Part shown: positions 32,291 through 43,872 of the stretch, piece by piece
How positions within the stretch are numbered: the stretch's first letter is position 1
Layout of the letters: every line of letters starts with the position of its first letter
Assembly (NCBI GenBank): GCA_026122225.1
Contig: JANEZZ010000983.1
Span: forward strand, 2,170,001-2,234,000
Direction: 5' to 3'
DNA from: Heloderma charlesbogerti
Taxonomy: Eukaryota > Chordata > Lepidosauria > Squamata > Helodermatidae
DNA length: 64,000 bases
Notes under the pieces: model-generated
Told to the model about the DNA's origin: nothing
The model's input: the letters and a program-made list of their open reading frames with translations, nothing else
Database searches by the model: none
Made by a program: the position numbers and the translations under genes

Positions 32291-33735
32291 ATTCACGAAG
32301 AGGTGTATTTCAAGCTGGAATTTATTTCAGTCATCTTTACAACAATAATAGCAACAACTGTGTAAGGCAAGTGGCCAGGTTGGAATTGCAGATGGGGGAG
32401 GAAACTGAGAAACAGGGACGGTGTTCATGGCTGAGGTGAGATTTGCCTTGGGGACAACCCAGCTCCTACTCTGAGGCCTCTACAGTACACCTGCCCTCAA
32501 ACAACTTCTTTTGATCATGGGCTTTCCCTGTACAGATAATAGCCATTTCACATTATAGAATTATCATCTGTGTTGAAATTGATAAACAACCTCCTTTTAT
32601 TTGGGTATTAGCAAAATGCCTATCATAGGTGGTGTTTGCGTGCATGTAGAGCAGGGGCAGGAACCTCTGGGTCTCCAGATGTTGCTAGGACTCCATCAGC
32701 CCCAGTCAGCATGAGCAGTGGTCATAGAGGATGGGAGTTTGAATCCAGCAACATCTGGAGGGTCAGCATAGAGAAAGAGTTTGTATATTGGACAGACTCC
32801 TAGGGGATGCAATGCACCTCTATATAGTCTGTGCTTGGAGACATATTGGCCCTCTGTGTGGAATCCCTCTCAGTGAGGGCCTGGCCATCTCATAACAGAG
32901 ATGGAGGGCTGGTTTTGCTCTTGCTCCAACAGCAGCTCTCCAAGAACAGCTCTCTCCTTTTCTCCTTAGGCATGAATGGGAACTATTGACTCATATGAAA
33001 CAAAGTAAAGGGGTGAACTAAAGGGTAATGACTAAACCTGCTTCTAATCCTGGTAACCTGAGCCACTGAGAATCCCACCTGCTCCTATTTTAGTACTTCC
33101 ATTTTTTTTTTTTTTTTGTATAACCATATCCTGTATTCTGCCTATTGGTCAGTGTTGTGTTGGGCATTTATAATGTTGGGCATTTATAGATTATTGTTGT
33201 GGTTGTTTGGCCTCTTGGGGTATTGATCTATTCTTGCTTGCAGAGGAATTTTACATTACTTTATGCAAATCCATTACATCTTTGATAGGATAAGGTTCTT
33301 GTTACACAAATCCAGTTAGTTTCATTCCTCTACACACCAGATCCTACAGGGGAGTGTTTTGGGAGCCATACAATCTCCACTTGGAAGTTTAGGATTCACC
33401 ACTAGCTTCTGAGAATACACAAATGCAATTGAGGCAGATGGATTAGGTCTTTTTTTCCATTGGAAAAGGAATCTCCAAAGAATATCATTTACTTTTGTTC
33501 TGACAGATGCAATTAGATGCATGCACCTGGCATTGGTGGAGAATTAGTGCCTCTTTAATTAAAGCACCCCTGGTTAGAGCTTTTCAAGTATGAATCTATT
33601 TATCACAAAGTAGTTTGTCATTCTTAGTCTCTTTCACCTTGCTTTCTATGCTTTTCACTATCAATATCATGGATTTAGTTATTTCATTTTCCATGCTACT
33701 TTTGTTCTTTCTCCAATCTCCATGTGAATGTACAG
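32291..33735. other. Mostly unique DNA with one hAT-type MITE fragment
   Basis: At 32652-32768 CAGGGGCAGGAACCTCTGG, CCAGATGTTGCTAGGAC and CAGCAACATCTGGAGGG form a worn copy of the CCCTCCAG family with its right end missing. The rest shows no exon or repeat that I recognise apart from a T run at 33103-33118. Confidence 0.5.
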
Positions 33736-33738
33736 TGC

Positions 33739-33850
33739 AAGTCTATGCTTGTTTACTTGAAAGTAAAGCTGCAATTCCAGACACATTTACTGGGGGGCAA
33801 GACCCACTGAATACAGTGGGACTTACTTCCTAGTAAACATGCAGAGGGTT
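33739..33850. repeat. CAATCCTATGCAT family repeat, worn
   Basis: GCAAGTCTATGCTTGTTTAC, GAAAGTAAAGC and CAGTGGGACTTACTTCC are the parts seen in the other copies. Confidence 0.45.
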
Positions 33851-34022
33851 TCTCTAAAGGAGTGCTATTCTCAGTGGTGTAGTGGTAAATGTTGAAGTGC
33901 AGATGCTCATCATGACAGGCCACATAACCACATCCCCAAGGAGAGCCCAGAAACACAGACAAGCCATATTGATTCCTATCAACAAACCAGGTCTAGCACT
34001 TTTCATCTCTATCAAGAGTAGG

Positions 34023-34431
34023 TAGGGATGTCAAAGGAATCCACGACAGAACAACATGAGTTTGGATTTTCATGAATCCAACCCACGTATTCTGCAGTGG
34101 ACCAACTTTTCCCTTGTTGGGCAGATTTGCGGCCCAGCTTTCTAACTTTCCCAAATGTTGCACAAATTCCTTTGTAGAAAAATATGCCATTAAACAACAA
34201 ATGGCCAAAAATGTACATTTCTCCCATAGGCTAAAGAGTGAAAATGCACAGTTTGGGCAAATTAGCACATTTTTGCATGTGCACATTTGCACAGCTGCAC
34301 ATGTGGCAATTTGTGGCAATGCAAATTTGTGCACATTCAGAAAAAAACAACAAGATTTCCTTTGATAGGCAGATGACAGACAATCCATAAAACACAGATG
34401 GAATGGATTTTACATGATCTGTACATGTCTA
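34023..34431. mobile_element. hAT-type MITE, reverse-oriented GACTGTGTAAAATC relative
   Basis: Starts TAGGGATGTCAAAGGAATCC and ends GATTTTACATGATCTGTACATGTCTA-like (34407-34431), the inverse of the start of the element at 49981. Octamers AGAGTAGG and AAACTAGG match at six of eight. The middle is rich in TGCACATTTTTGC-like paired words. Confidence 0.65.
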
Positions 34432-34723
34432 AAACTAGGTCTTCTGTAAAGCTAATAAGGTCATAACTGCCCATCAAGACCAAGCCACCCCCAAATTTCA
34501 ACAGCATAGTAACAACAATATATTTTTGCTGGAAAATTCATCCCACTCCCGCTCAGCTATTGTGAGAATTTCAGCTAAGCTCAGAGGGAATAAGGAATTC
34601 TGAGGTAGGTGGCATATGATGTCAATGTCCCTGCTAATAATAAAAAACAATGTAAATACTGGATCCCTCTGAGCCCTGGCTCCATTACACCATTGGTAAT
34701 CCCTTACCCCATTCATTATCAAC

Positions 34724-34850
34724 TTCTCTTAACATGTATATACTGCCATATCTGCTAAAAATCCCTCAAGGCGGTGTACAACAATTTAAAACAATAAAAC
34801 CTGAATACCATACAAACAAGAACATTAAAAATGATTGCTACACTAATGTT
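34724..34850 (-). mobile_element. Antisense L2-type 3' end scrap
   Basis: AAAAATCCCTCAAGGCGGTG and TACAACAATTTAAAACAATA resemble the L2 tail read backwards. Short. Confidence 0.45.
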
Positions 34851-35199
34851 ATTCAAGCAGAGTTTCTTATGAAACAAAACAAGACACGCTGCTTACTGCT
34901 ATCAACATGCTACCTGTTTCAATGGAGCAATAGAACTGTTGCTATGATACGTCATCTGCCCGGCAATAATGACACCCATTGTTCCAAATAAAAATAGCCA
35001 GAGTTGGCACAGATGGAATTTTGTTCAATTTCAGCTTGATAACCATTCTCTGTAGCAGCTCTGTTTTTTTTTCTTTTCTCTCCTTCTGCAAATGTTCCAC
35101 TTTAGTTGATGTAAATACCTATCTGAGTCTTACAGAACATTTGGTTTGTAATACCATATAGATACCATATAGAGAAGGAAAAGAGGGGAAGCCAGAGGG

Positions 35200-35363
35200 A
35201 GTCTCGGTGCATTTGGGGTGGGTTAGGGTATTTTAGAAAATGTTTTTATTATAGAATTTTATTGTTTTAAACTGTTTTATTATATGCTGTACATCGCCCA
35301 GAGTGGCTGGGTGACCAGCCAGATGGGCGATTAATAAATTTAATAAATAAATAAATAAATATT
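35200..35363 (+). mobile_element. L2-type LINE 3' tail
   Basis: TGGGGTGGGTTAGGGTATTT, CATCGCCCAGAGTGGC and GGGCGATTAATAAATTTAAT match, almost base for base, the 3' end of the longer L2 at 61944-62100. This is a heavily 5'-truncated insertion. Confidence 0.85.
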
Positions 35364-35651
35364 CTCCGGAAAGAGTCAAAGAGCAGGGCGCGTCACTTCA
35401 GCTGCAACTGAAGCTAAATGGAACTGGAGGGTATGACCACCATGCTAGGCAGAATCATTAGCAAGACTAAAGTGGGAGATGGAAAAGGGCAGCTGGATAT
35501 ATGGTATGGCACTAGGATAGAAAATGGCAGGGGGGAAAGCACAGAGAAGACAAGAGGTTGAGAGGCTTCCATTTTGAATGCTGGTAGAAACAACTGAGCC
35601 ATTAAGGACAATGAAAGAGAGTGGAATTAGAACCCTCTGTCAAGTAGGAAT

Positions 35652-35659
35652 GGGAGAAC
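35652..35659. repeat. Left target-site duplication of copy F
   Basis: GGGAGAAC is exactly repeated at 36454-36461. Confidence 0.9.
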
Positions 35660-36453
35660 TAGGGATGTCGGAGAATTTCTCCACGAATCTCTGGGAGGCC
35701 GAATGCCAATGCATTCAGCCCCCCAAAATTGGTGAGGAAATTCTCCGCCCCCCCCGCCCCCCCCCGGGATGGGACTTACCTTGCGCGAATGTCCCTCACG
35801 GCGGCAGTTCGGTGGCGTGGCGGTGGCGGTGGCAGCCAGTCTTCTGACCGGCTGCCGCCGCCACCATTTCCAAGTAAAGTGTAAAAAAAAAAAAGTGATA
35901 GGCTACGTAAAGATTTACGTAGCCTATCACGGCTAGATTTTCAAAGTCAGCCACGATAGGCTACGTAAATCTTTACATAGCCTATCACGGCTGTCTTTGA
36001 AAAAAAAAAAAGTGCATACGCAAATGGCGGCGCCCGTATTTTCACCGTAGTCTACGTAAATCTTTACGTAGACTACCCCTGCCCAAATAAGGAATGCAAA
36101 TGGTGGCACCCATGGGCGCCGCCATTTGCGTACCTGCTTTTTTTTTTTTTACAGTCAGCCGTGATAGGCTACGTAAAGATTTACGTAGCCTATCACAGCT
36201 GACTTTGAAAATCTAGCCGTGATAGGCTATGTAAATCTTTACGTAGCTGCCTATCACATTTTTTTTTTTTTTACACTTTACTTTTTACTTTCACGGCCGG
36301 GGAGACGGGGCGCTCCCCCCCAGCCAGAATTTCAGTGGGGAGGGGTGGGGCGCTGCCGCCTCCCCACCCACCAAGAATTTTGGGGGGAGAACCGGAGCCC
36401 CTTCCCCCTGAAAAAAGCTGCGGGGCCAGGTAAGGGACTTTCGTCCATCCCTA
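35660..36453 (-). mobile_element. Palindromic hAT-type element, copy F
   Basis: Type II end TAGGGATGTCGGAGAATT, type I end GACTTTCGTCCATCCCTA, 794 bp, perfect octamer. Left-arm boxes near 35896-35930 and 35955-35990 carry ACGTAAAGATTTACGT and ACGTAAATCTTTACAT. Right-arm boxes at 36159-36196 and 36218-36258 repeat the pair. The outer arms are poly-A/poly-T rich. The centre (36020-36140) keeps one CGTAGTCTACG box and is shorter than in the 59270 copy, so it is an internal-deletion form. Confidence 0.92.
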
Positions 36454-36461
36454 GGGAGAAC

Positions 36462-36820
36462 TAGGGAAGTTTGAGTTCACCAAAATTCTCCAAACTTGGT
36501 TTTGCTCACTCCCATTTTCATTTGCGATATGTTTTCAGGTTCATTCAAATGGGGTAAATGTGCATTTCAAAAAGGGAAAGGTGAGCATTTTTCAGAAGTG
36601 CACCTTGCCCCCCCCTTGACTAAAGCATGAAAATGTGTATTTTGGGGGGAAATATGCATTTCAAAGTGCACCTTTAAAAAAATGCATTTTTGAACGCAAC
36701 TGCAAGTTTGGAAATGTGCAGATATTTTTCCAAAACAATGTTTTCCCGTTCACTCTCGGGGGTGGGAACCGGGCAAATTCAGATGACTTGCTAATTGAAA
36801 TAAAATTCTCATACATTCCA
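36462..36820. mobile_element. hAT-type MITE abutting copy F
   Basis: TAGGGAAGTTTGAGTTCACC at the left, TTCTCATACATTCCA at the right. Interior has CCAAACTTGG and TGCATTTTTG-rich words as in the 43274 family. The left end follows immediately after the right duplication of copy F. Confidence 0.5.
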
Positions 36821-37660
36821 GCTGTCAGATGAAAGTTCTGGGTGATTCTGGTAAACCCCTTTCCCCTTGAGTCTGTAGCTGGAAAAAGTACAATTGTTGA
36901 AATGAAGGGAGCCCTTCTTCAGCAAGCCCAGGGAGTTCCTTCACACACTACCATTGTCCATGTCTCTATTCATACCTGGCATGTGCCCTGTAGATAAGGC
37001 TATATTCCATGGAGGACAGGGATGTTCTTCCTTTAAGTTATTTGAAAAGGACAAATGTTCTTATGCACAGTTTTCCTGTTATTGTATTTGTTCGATGTCA
37101 CCCTGCTTAAGGCCAGTGCACACAGAAATAAATTTACATATTATCCATGGGTTGGGGCTAGGGTGGCCAGATGTAAAGACAGAGAGGGCACTTGCACCTT
37201 TAATAGTTGTGTAGAAAAGGGCAAGTTAGCAGGTGTGGACTGGATTGTCATGCAAGTTACAGTTACATGAAATTTCGACACCACTATTAAAGGTACAGTA
37301 GCTCTGCTGTTATGGATCTGGCCACCCTATTCAGGTCCTTAAGTGCACCCATGGATAGGAATTTGCATGCAAATTGGGCTTTTGCCCATGCCTGCAATCT
37401 GTTAACCCTAGATATATGTGAGATTATGAGGTTGCAGAGACCAGGGTACTGCACATCAACATAATTCACGTAACACTTCCTAGGTGTAATGATTATCTGC
37501 ACCCAAGGGCCTCTTGCACTGTCCTATCATTTGTATAGAATTTCTATGTGGACCAGGTCTGCAAATCAACTTGTGGACTGGCTGTGGAGGTAACTTCATC
37601 AGACAGCAGAACAGACACAGCATATGGCAATCCTCTTTGGCAAGATCTTCACAGAATCAA
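36821..37660. other. No gene recognised
   Basis: Unique-looking DNA. GTGGCCAGATG at 37161-37171 and its inverse CATCTGG-like GGATCTGGCCACC at 37314-37326 may be the ends of a worn MITE (about 37158-37327), but no duplication is clear. Confidence 0.4.
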
Positions 37661-37674
37661 CATGATATCTAACT

Positions 37675-38876
37675 TAGGGATGTTGGGGAATTCCGCCACA
37701 GACTCCAGTGAGGCCAGATTCTTTAGAATCTGGACCTAGGGATGGCGGAGAATTCCACCACGGATTTCAGTGAGGCCAAATGCACTGGCATTCAGCCCCC
37801 CAAAACCCGTGGCGGAACAGCCTCCCACCCCCTCCACCCTGAGGAATCCCCCCCGGGGCAAAGCTTACCTGGGGCAGATGTTTCAGCGGCAGCGGCTCCG
37901 GCAGCAGTGGCGGCAGCTGGTTTCTCAGCCGGTGGCTGCAGATGCAAATGGCGGCTGCCATAGCAGCCACCATTTGCGTCCTGCCAGGCTGCCATGATAC
38001 GTAAATACGTAAGTATTTACGTAGCCTATCACGGCAAAGGCAGCCATGCAAATGGCAGCCACTATGCCAGTTGCGTAGCTGCCTTTACCGTGATAGGCTA
38101 CATAAGTATTTATGTAGCCAATCACAGTAAAGGCAGCTACACAACTGGCATAGTGGCCGCCATTTGCGTGGCTGCCTTTGCCGTGATAGGCTATGTAAAT
38201 ACTTACGTAGCCTATCATGACAACCTGGCAGGACGCATATGGCAGCCACAGCAGCCGACTGTGGCCAGAATTCTGGCTGTGGTAGGGCCTGGCCAGCAGT
38301 TCCACAGAGCCGCCGTGGAGCAGAGCTGGCCCAGGGAGGATTCCAGAGGGAGGGACAGAGCACCTCCACCCCCACCGCGAATCAAAGCTGCGAAAAGGTA
38401 AGTGACTTTTGTACATCCCTATCTGGACCCCCAGAGTCCGTGGCAGAATGGACTACCCCCCCGCCACCCCCCAAAATCGCCCTGCAACAGACCTACCTGG
38501 TGGTGGCGGCAGATGCAGCGGCAGTGGCAGCTCCGGGTTGTCTTCCAGTCCCTGCCGGCTGCTGCAGCCACAAATGGAGGCTGTCGTATAGGCCACCATT
38601 TGCGTCTATGCCTTAGGCTGTGATACGCTATGTAAGTATTTGCGCCCCTGCTCTTTGCCGTGATAGGCTACGTAAATACTTAAGTAGCCTATCATGGCCT
38701 AAGGCACAGACGCAAATGGCGGCCAGTGTAGTGGCCACCATTTGTGTCCACAGCACGGCAGCAGCAGCCGGAAGCCGCGGAGCTGCCGGCCAGGATTCCA
38801 GCGGGGGGGGACAGATCGCCTCCCCCCCCAGTGGATGCCCCGGACTGGAACCAGGTAAGTGATCCGCTCACCCCTA
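37675..38876 (-). mobile_element. Palindromic hAT-type element, copy H (outer of a nest)
   Basis: Type II end TAGGGATGTTGGGGAATTCC, type I-like end GTAAGTGATCCGCTCACCCCTA. The octamer ATCTAACT is perfect (37667-37674 and 38877-38884). After 62 bp it is interrupted by copy G and its duplication, then resumes CCCCAGAGTCCGTGGC at 38428. Removing the insert rejoins the type II subterminal hairpin. Boxes near 38617-38645 and 38659-38697; GGTAAGT at 38854-38860. Own length is about 509 bp. Confidence 0.92.
37737..38421 (-). mobile_element. Palindromic hAT-type element, copy G (nested in H)
   Basis: Type II end TAGGGATGGCGGAGAATTCC, type I end GACTTTTGTACATCCCTA, 685 bp. The octamer TCTGGACC is perfect (37729-37736 and 38422-38429). 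Three palindrome boxes (near 37996-38034, 38089-38128, 38181-38220) alternate with GCAGCCATGCAAATGGC-like arms. GCTTACC is at 37863-37869 and GGTAAGT at 38395-38401. It is younger than H. Confidence 0.93.
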
Positions 38877-39079
38877 ATCTAACTTCATAGCAGGTAGCTC
38901 CTGCTTTCAGATGAAGTGTTGTTTCTGAATGGCAGAATCATCCCATTATAGCTCTCCCACTATTACGCTATTTGTCTGAAGGTGTGAATTTTCTGTACTT
39001 GTTCAGCCATTCCCATCAGTGCTTCCCATGTGAGGGTTATTGTCATGTTTGAAAAAGTTCCATTTGTTCTAGTCTCCCC

Positions 39080-39965
39080 TAGGGATGCTGGAGAAATTTG
39101 AGACAGACTAAAATGAGCTCAGATTTCTAAGAATCCGACCTGCAGGAATCCACTGTGGAGTAGGAATGTGAGAACTCACCCCTGTCTAGGTTCTTTGGAT
39201 GCCTGCCCAGCCCCTGCTCGTGCTCACTGGTCCCCAGACCATGCTCAAGCCCCTCCCATGCTCAGCGAGCAGCCCACACTCACCCCAGTGGCCTCATCGA
39301 GCTCCGCAGTCGCGATTTTTTTTTTAAAAAAATGCGATCGCAAAAATGTGCATATTTTTGTATGCGAACATGTGCATTTTTGCATGTGTGAATGTGCTCA
39401 TTCACAAGAATGTGCATTTTCACACATCACAAATATGCACATTTTTGCAGTCACCATTTTATTTCTCAAAAAATCGCAACCACGAAGCTTGATGAGGCTG
39501 CTGGGGTGAGTGCAGGCCATGCGCTGAGCCTGGGCAGGGGTCCAGCAGGGGCAGGGCCTCAGCAAGCGTGGCTTGGGGGTGCAGGCAGGGGTGGTTCCAC
39601 CATATTCCCAGACTGAATTGGGCACCTGCACCATCCCTACTGTGGAGCAACCCCCTCAGGCTGTGCAGAGTCCATGTACTTTCAGATTTTTTAAAAAACT
39701 TTCCCATATTTTATGCATACTTATTCATAAATATGCAAGCTTCTGCTCAAGAGAAGTGGAAGAGAATGGGGGACAATACACTAAATGTTACGTAGTAAGG
39801 TAAATTATGTAAAATGTTATGAAACTCCTTATGTAATTATTTGCATTTTTTTCTGCCTGATGAAAAAAACACACAATTCGCATCCATGAGCAAATGACAG
39901 AACAAAAGGTGCCTGACAATCCACAGAACAGATGGAGAAGATTTTACACAGTCCATACATTCCTA
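39080..39965. mobile_element. hAT-type MITE, GACTGTGTAAAATC family, reverse, with nested copy
   Basis: TAGGGATGCTGGAGAAATTT at the left is the inverse of the 50371-50385 end. GATTTTACACAGTCCATAC at the right is the inverse of its start. Octamers GTCTCCCC and GTCTACTC match at six of eight. Without the insert its own length is about 399 bp, close to the 405 bp of the copy at 49981. Confidence 0.78.
39161..39639. mobile_element. hAT-type MITE nested in the previous one
   Basis: TAGGAATGTGAGAACTCACC on the left, CACCTGCACCATCCCTA on the right, 479 bp. The octamer CTGTGGAG is perfect (39153-39160 and 39640-39647). The interior pairs CAGTCGCGATTTTTT with AAAAAATCGCAACCACG and is rich in TGTGCATTTTTGCA words. 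Confidence 0.85.
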
Positions 39966-40359
39966 GTCTACTCTCATGCTTACACCTCTTAATCCCCTTG
40001 ACACTAGGAAACCTGGCAAAACGTCATCTAATGCAGGATGGCCTATCCTTGCATAATGTTTTACATAAGCTAACATTTTATATCAACTACCGCATTACAT
40101 TTTTAAAAAATCTACACACACACCCCAAGACTTACCCAAGGACTGCAGCTCAAGAAGACTGTATTCTCAGATATGTGTTTGTTGGCTATTCAAAGTATTA
40201 CTCTACTATTAAAGAAAGTACTGATGCCTATGAATCATGGGCCAATTCAGACGTTGACCCCAGAAATAACATCCCTCATGTAATAGGAAGTGAAAGTGCA
40301 CATGCCTAGAACTGTATGAATGACATCATGTGTGCGCCAAGCATTAACACATACAAACA

Positions 40360-42271
40360 CACACATGAGCGACCATGTCATACTTGAGTTCTTGGTTCTA
40401 AAGGAAGAAAAAGCCGAGTGTAGCCAAATGCGTACCCTGGATTTTAGGAAAGCCTATTTTAATAATCTCAGAACAATGATAAGTAAGGTCCCATGGAAAG
40501 CGACTCTAATGAGAAAAGGAGTCCAAGATGGGTGGGAGCTTTTAAAAAAGGAAATTCTCAAGGCACAATTACAAACAATTCCAACAAGAAAAAAGGTGGA
40601 AGACAGCAGAAGAAGCCAGTGTGGCTTCACAAAAAGCTTAGAGATGACCTGAAAACAAAAAAGAACATATATAGGAGGTGGAAAGAAGGCCAAGCAACAA
40701 AGGAAGAGTACAGGCAGGTAGCACAGAATTGCAGGGATGGCATCAGGAAGGCTAAAGCTGAGAACGAGCTGAGGTTAGCGAGGGATGCTAAAAGCAACAA
40801 AAAGGCTTTCTTCAGATACACGCATAGTAAAAGATAGAGGAAATAAATGATGGTTCAACTTTTAAATAAGGATGGCAAAATGATTAGAGATGAGATGACA
40901 AAGAAAAGGCAGAAGTGTTCAATTCCTACTTTGGCTCAGTCTTCTCCAAAAGAGGGTCTATGACCTCCTTGGCAAAAGTGAAGTACAGGCTGAAGGGGCA
41001 GGATTGCAGCTTGAGATCGATAGGCATATGGTTAAGGAACACCTAATTACTTTGAATGAGTTCAAATCTCCAGGGCCAGATGAACTGCATCCTAGAGTAA
41101 TAAAGGAACTGGCAGAAGAACTCTCAGAATCACTGTCTATTCTCTTTGAGCAATCATGGAGGATGGGTGAAGTTCCAGATGACTGGAGGAGGGCTAATGT
41201 TGTCCCTATCTTCAAAAAGGGTAAAAAGGAGGAACCTGGGAACTACAGACCAGTCTGTCTGACATCAGTCCCTGGGAAAACTCTGGAGCAGATGATCAAG
41301 CAATCAATTTGTAAGCACCTTGAAAACAATGCAGTGATTATTCAAAGCCAACATGGATTTGTCAATAACAAGTCCTGCCAGATGAATCTGATCTCATTTT
41401 TTTGATCAAGTAACCTCCCTTGTGGACTGTGGGAATGCTGTGGACATAATAGACCTCGACTTCAGCAAAGCTTTTGACAAAGTGCCCCATGATATCCGGA
41501 TGAGCAAACTAGCTCAAAGTGGGCTAGATGAAACAACGATCTGGTGGATCCACAGTTGGCTACAGAATCGGACTCAAAGAGTGCTTATCAATGGGATCTT
41601 CTCAAACTGGGGAGAGGTAACGAGCAGGGTACCACGGGGCTCAGTCCTGGGCCAAGTGCTCTTCAATATTTTTATTAATGACTTGGAGGAGGAGGTGCAG
41701 GGAATGCTGATCAAATTTGCAGATGACCCAAAATTGGGCAGGATAGCTAATACCTTGGAAGACAGAAACAAAATTCAAAGTGATCTTGAGTGGCTGGAGC
41801 ACTGGGCAGAAAACAACAGAATGACATTTAATAGGGATAAATGCCAAGTTTGCACCTAGGAAAAAGAAACCAAATGCACAGTTACAAAATGGGGGATACT
41901 TGGCTCAACCACACTACAAGCGAGAAGGATCTTGGAATTGTTGTAGATCACAAGCTGAATATGAGCCATAATGTGATGTCGCTGTAAAAAAGGCAAATGT
42001 TATTTTGGTCTGCATTAATAGAAGCATAGCTTCCAAATCCTGGGAAGTACTAGTTCCCGTCTACTCAGCACTGGTTAGGCCTCATCTGGAGTACTGTGTC
42101 CTCTTCTACTGTGGGCTCTCCCACACTGGAGGCATTCAAGATGAAGCTGCTAGATAGCCACCTGTCAGGGATGTTTTGACCTGGATACCAGCACTGAGCA
42201 GGGGGTTGGACTCCATGGTCTTATAGGCCCCTTCCAACCCTACTGTTCTATGGTTCTATGATTCTATGATT
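40360..42271 (+). mobile_element. CR1 LINE, 5' truncated, with an internal deletion
   Basis: The sequence opens in the linker after the endonuclease (MRTLDFRKAYFNNLRTMISK region near 40426). It passes through the reverse transcriptase and ends in the typical CR1 3' end: GGTTGGACTCCATGG, CCCTTCCAACCCTACTG and tandem ATTCTATG units at 42246-42270. A deletion near 42112 joins the C-terminal region directly to the 3' untranslated region. The 3' octamer-like tail fits CR1 retrotransposition without a poly-A. Confidence 0.9.
40493..41859 (+). pseudogene. CR1 reverse transcriptase remnant
   Basis: Three open pieces: linker (40493-40837), fingers (41004-41405, with NYRPVCLTSVPGKTLEQ and SQHGFVNNKSC) and palm (41422-41859). 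In the palm piece LDFSKAFDKVPHD is at residues 12-24, RVPRGSVLG replaces the usual GVPQGS motif near residue 69, and the catalytic FADD box is at residues 99-102. Frames are broken by stops at 40838 and 41405. The protein copied CR1 RNA at the nicked target; this copy is dead. Confidence 0.9.
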
Positions 42272-42274
42272 TGC

Positions 42275-43090
42275 CCAATATGTTGCCCTTCCCCAAAAGC
42301 TGGAAAATCAGACATTGTGTAAATCTCTAAGAGGTTTGTGCATGCCAGCATCCAACTTAAGCATGCCATGATGGGTACAGACAATTCCATGTACATGAAA
42401 GTTTGTTACTGCTGCTGCCTGGGTCAGATGTCTGAACTCATCCTATTTGTTCTATTAATAAAAATGGCATAACTGCAAATATTTCCACGTGTTCATCTTA
42501 AAATACAGACAGGAAAACATGGCTTTCTGTTATTTGTTTTTTTGGTTGCATTCTAGGAAAACAGTAATGTTTTTGTACGTGTTTTCACTGGTGTAAGGAC
42601 ATTTAATTATTTGCTTTGTCAAGAAACTTGGATTTAGAAAGTGGAGAAATGTTCACTATCCTAACACTTATCAAATCCTTTACATCTGCTATCGTTTATG
42701 CCAGCGCATCATTTCCAATCTCCAAATGAAAATAAAAGCCTATCAGCTACCATTCCAGCAAACCTGTTATTAACATGCTTTAAAAATAGACCAGAGATGC
42801 TTCCAGGGTATTAAAAAATTGGTGGCCCATTTCAGCAACCATGTTTATTACTTCTAATGGGAAGAGAAAGATTAGCATGAGGGTCACATTTTTATAGGGA
42901 AGAAATTTACACAAAGATCATGTAATCCAGCTGAAAAGCTTCAAATGAAAGTTAATTAGATGTTATTAATATGGGACAGTGTTAAGCAGAAGCATATTAT
43001 CTTTTGGAATCATCGAAATTTTAGGAATCAGTATTTTTTCAAGAATGAAGCTGTTAAACACAGAGCTTGACATGTCAAACCTCTCCAAAT
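42275..43090. other. No gene recognised
   Basis: AT-rich unique DNA without a recognisable exon or repeat. Confidence 0.4.

Positions 43091-43092
<2 letters not shown>

Positions 43093-43139
<47 letters not shown>
43093..43139. repeat. (GT)n(AG)n microsatellite
   Basis: GT run passing directly into an AG run. Confidence 0.95.
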
Positions 43140-43273
43140 AACAAATTTATTTGATGGGGTGAAAAACATTTTGTGTGTGTCAAGGGCTGCATTCCCTAGA
43201 AGAGGGGAGAATCTGTTGTAGGCTGCAGGCTGTCAGTGAGCAGGGTTGAAGGTAGGGTGAGCAGGGGCCCCCC

Positions 43274-43697
43274 TAGGGATGTATGAGAAATTGGTTTCAG
43301 TTCATTTTTGATCAGGATTTACCTAGTTCACACCTTTTGGATCAAACATGGACTCGGATGCGATCTGTGGTGAAGTCCATACATTTCTGAGCACTGAAAA
43401 TTTGCATTCGATGGCATGCGCGTGTTTGAAAACTGTGCATGAAAAACTGCATACTAACTTCTGAAAAAATGTGCACAAATATGGTTTAATCAATGGGAGA
43501 AGAATGCAAACATTTCAAACATGTGCACAATTGATGTGCACATTGGGGAAAATATGCACACAAATACTCATGGATGTTCATGCAAAAAGAAAAAAGCAAC
43601 ACTCACGATCTATATATGGACTGGAGTCAGAATGAGCTGCAAAATGGAATTTGGAGATCTTCAGCAAGCTCGAGTTTTGCTGATTCATACATCCCTA
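43274..43697. mobile_element. hAT-type MITE, TAGGGATGTATGAGAAATT family
   Basis: Starts TAGGGATGTATGAGAAATTG and ends GCTGATTCATACATCCCTA. It matches the element at 19537 along its length, without that element's CR1 piece. Flanking octamers match at only five of eight, so the duplication is uncertain. Interior is rich in TGTGCACAATT-like words. Confidence 0.7.
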
Positions 43698-43872
43698 GCC
43701 ACCGCCATCTCTTTCTTTCTTCCACCACCACCCTCTCTCTCTCCCTGTTCCTCAATTCCCAGCAGGCTTCTGGCTATGGATGGAAAGCTTGCCCTTGACA
43801 GGGGTCTGAACTGAACACTTGTTGAGGGCTCTTAAAATTAGGTCAAAGGCTGCCTGTGGCCTGCTTTAAGAT

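Noticed and set aside
37925..38416. 163-codon minus-strand frame with repeated IGYVNTYVAYHG
   Set aside because: Same cause: translation of the TACGTAAATA boxes in a stop-poor frame. The overlapping plus-strand frame gives almost the same peptide.
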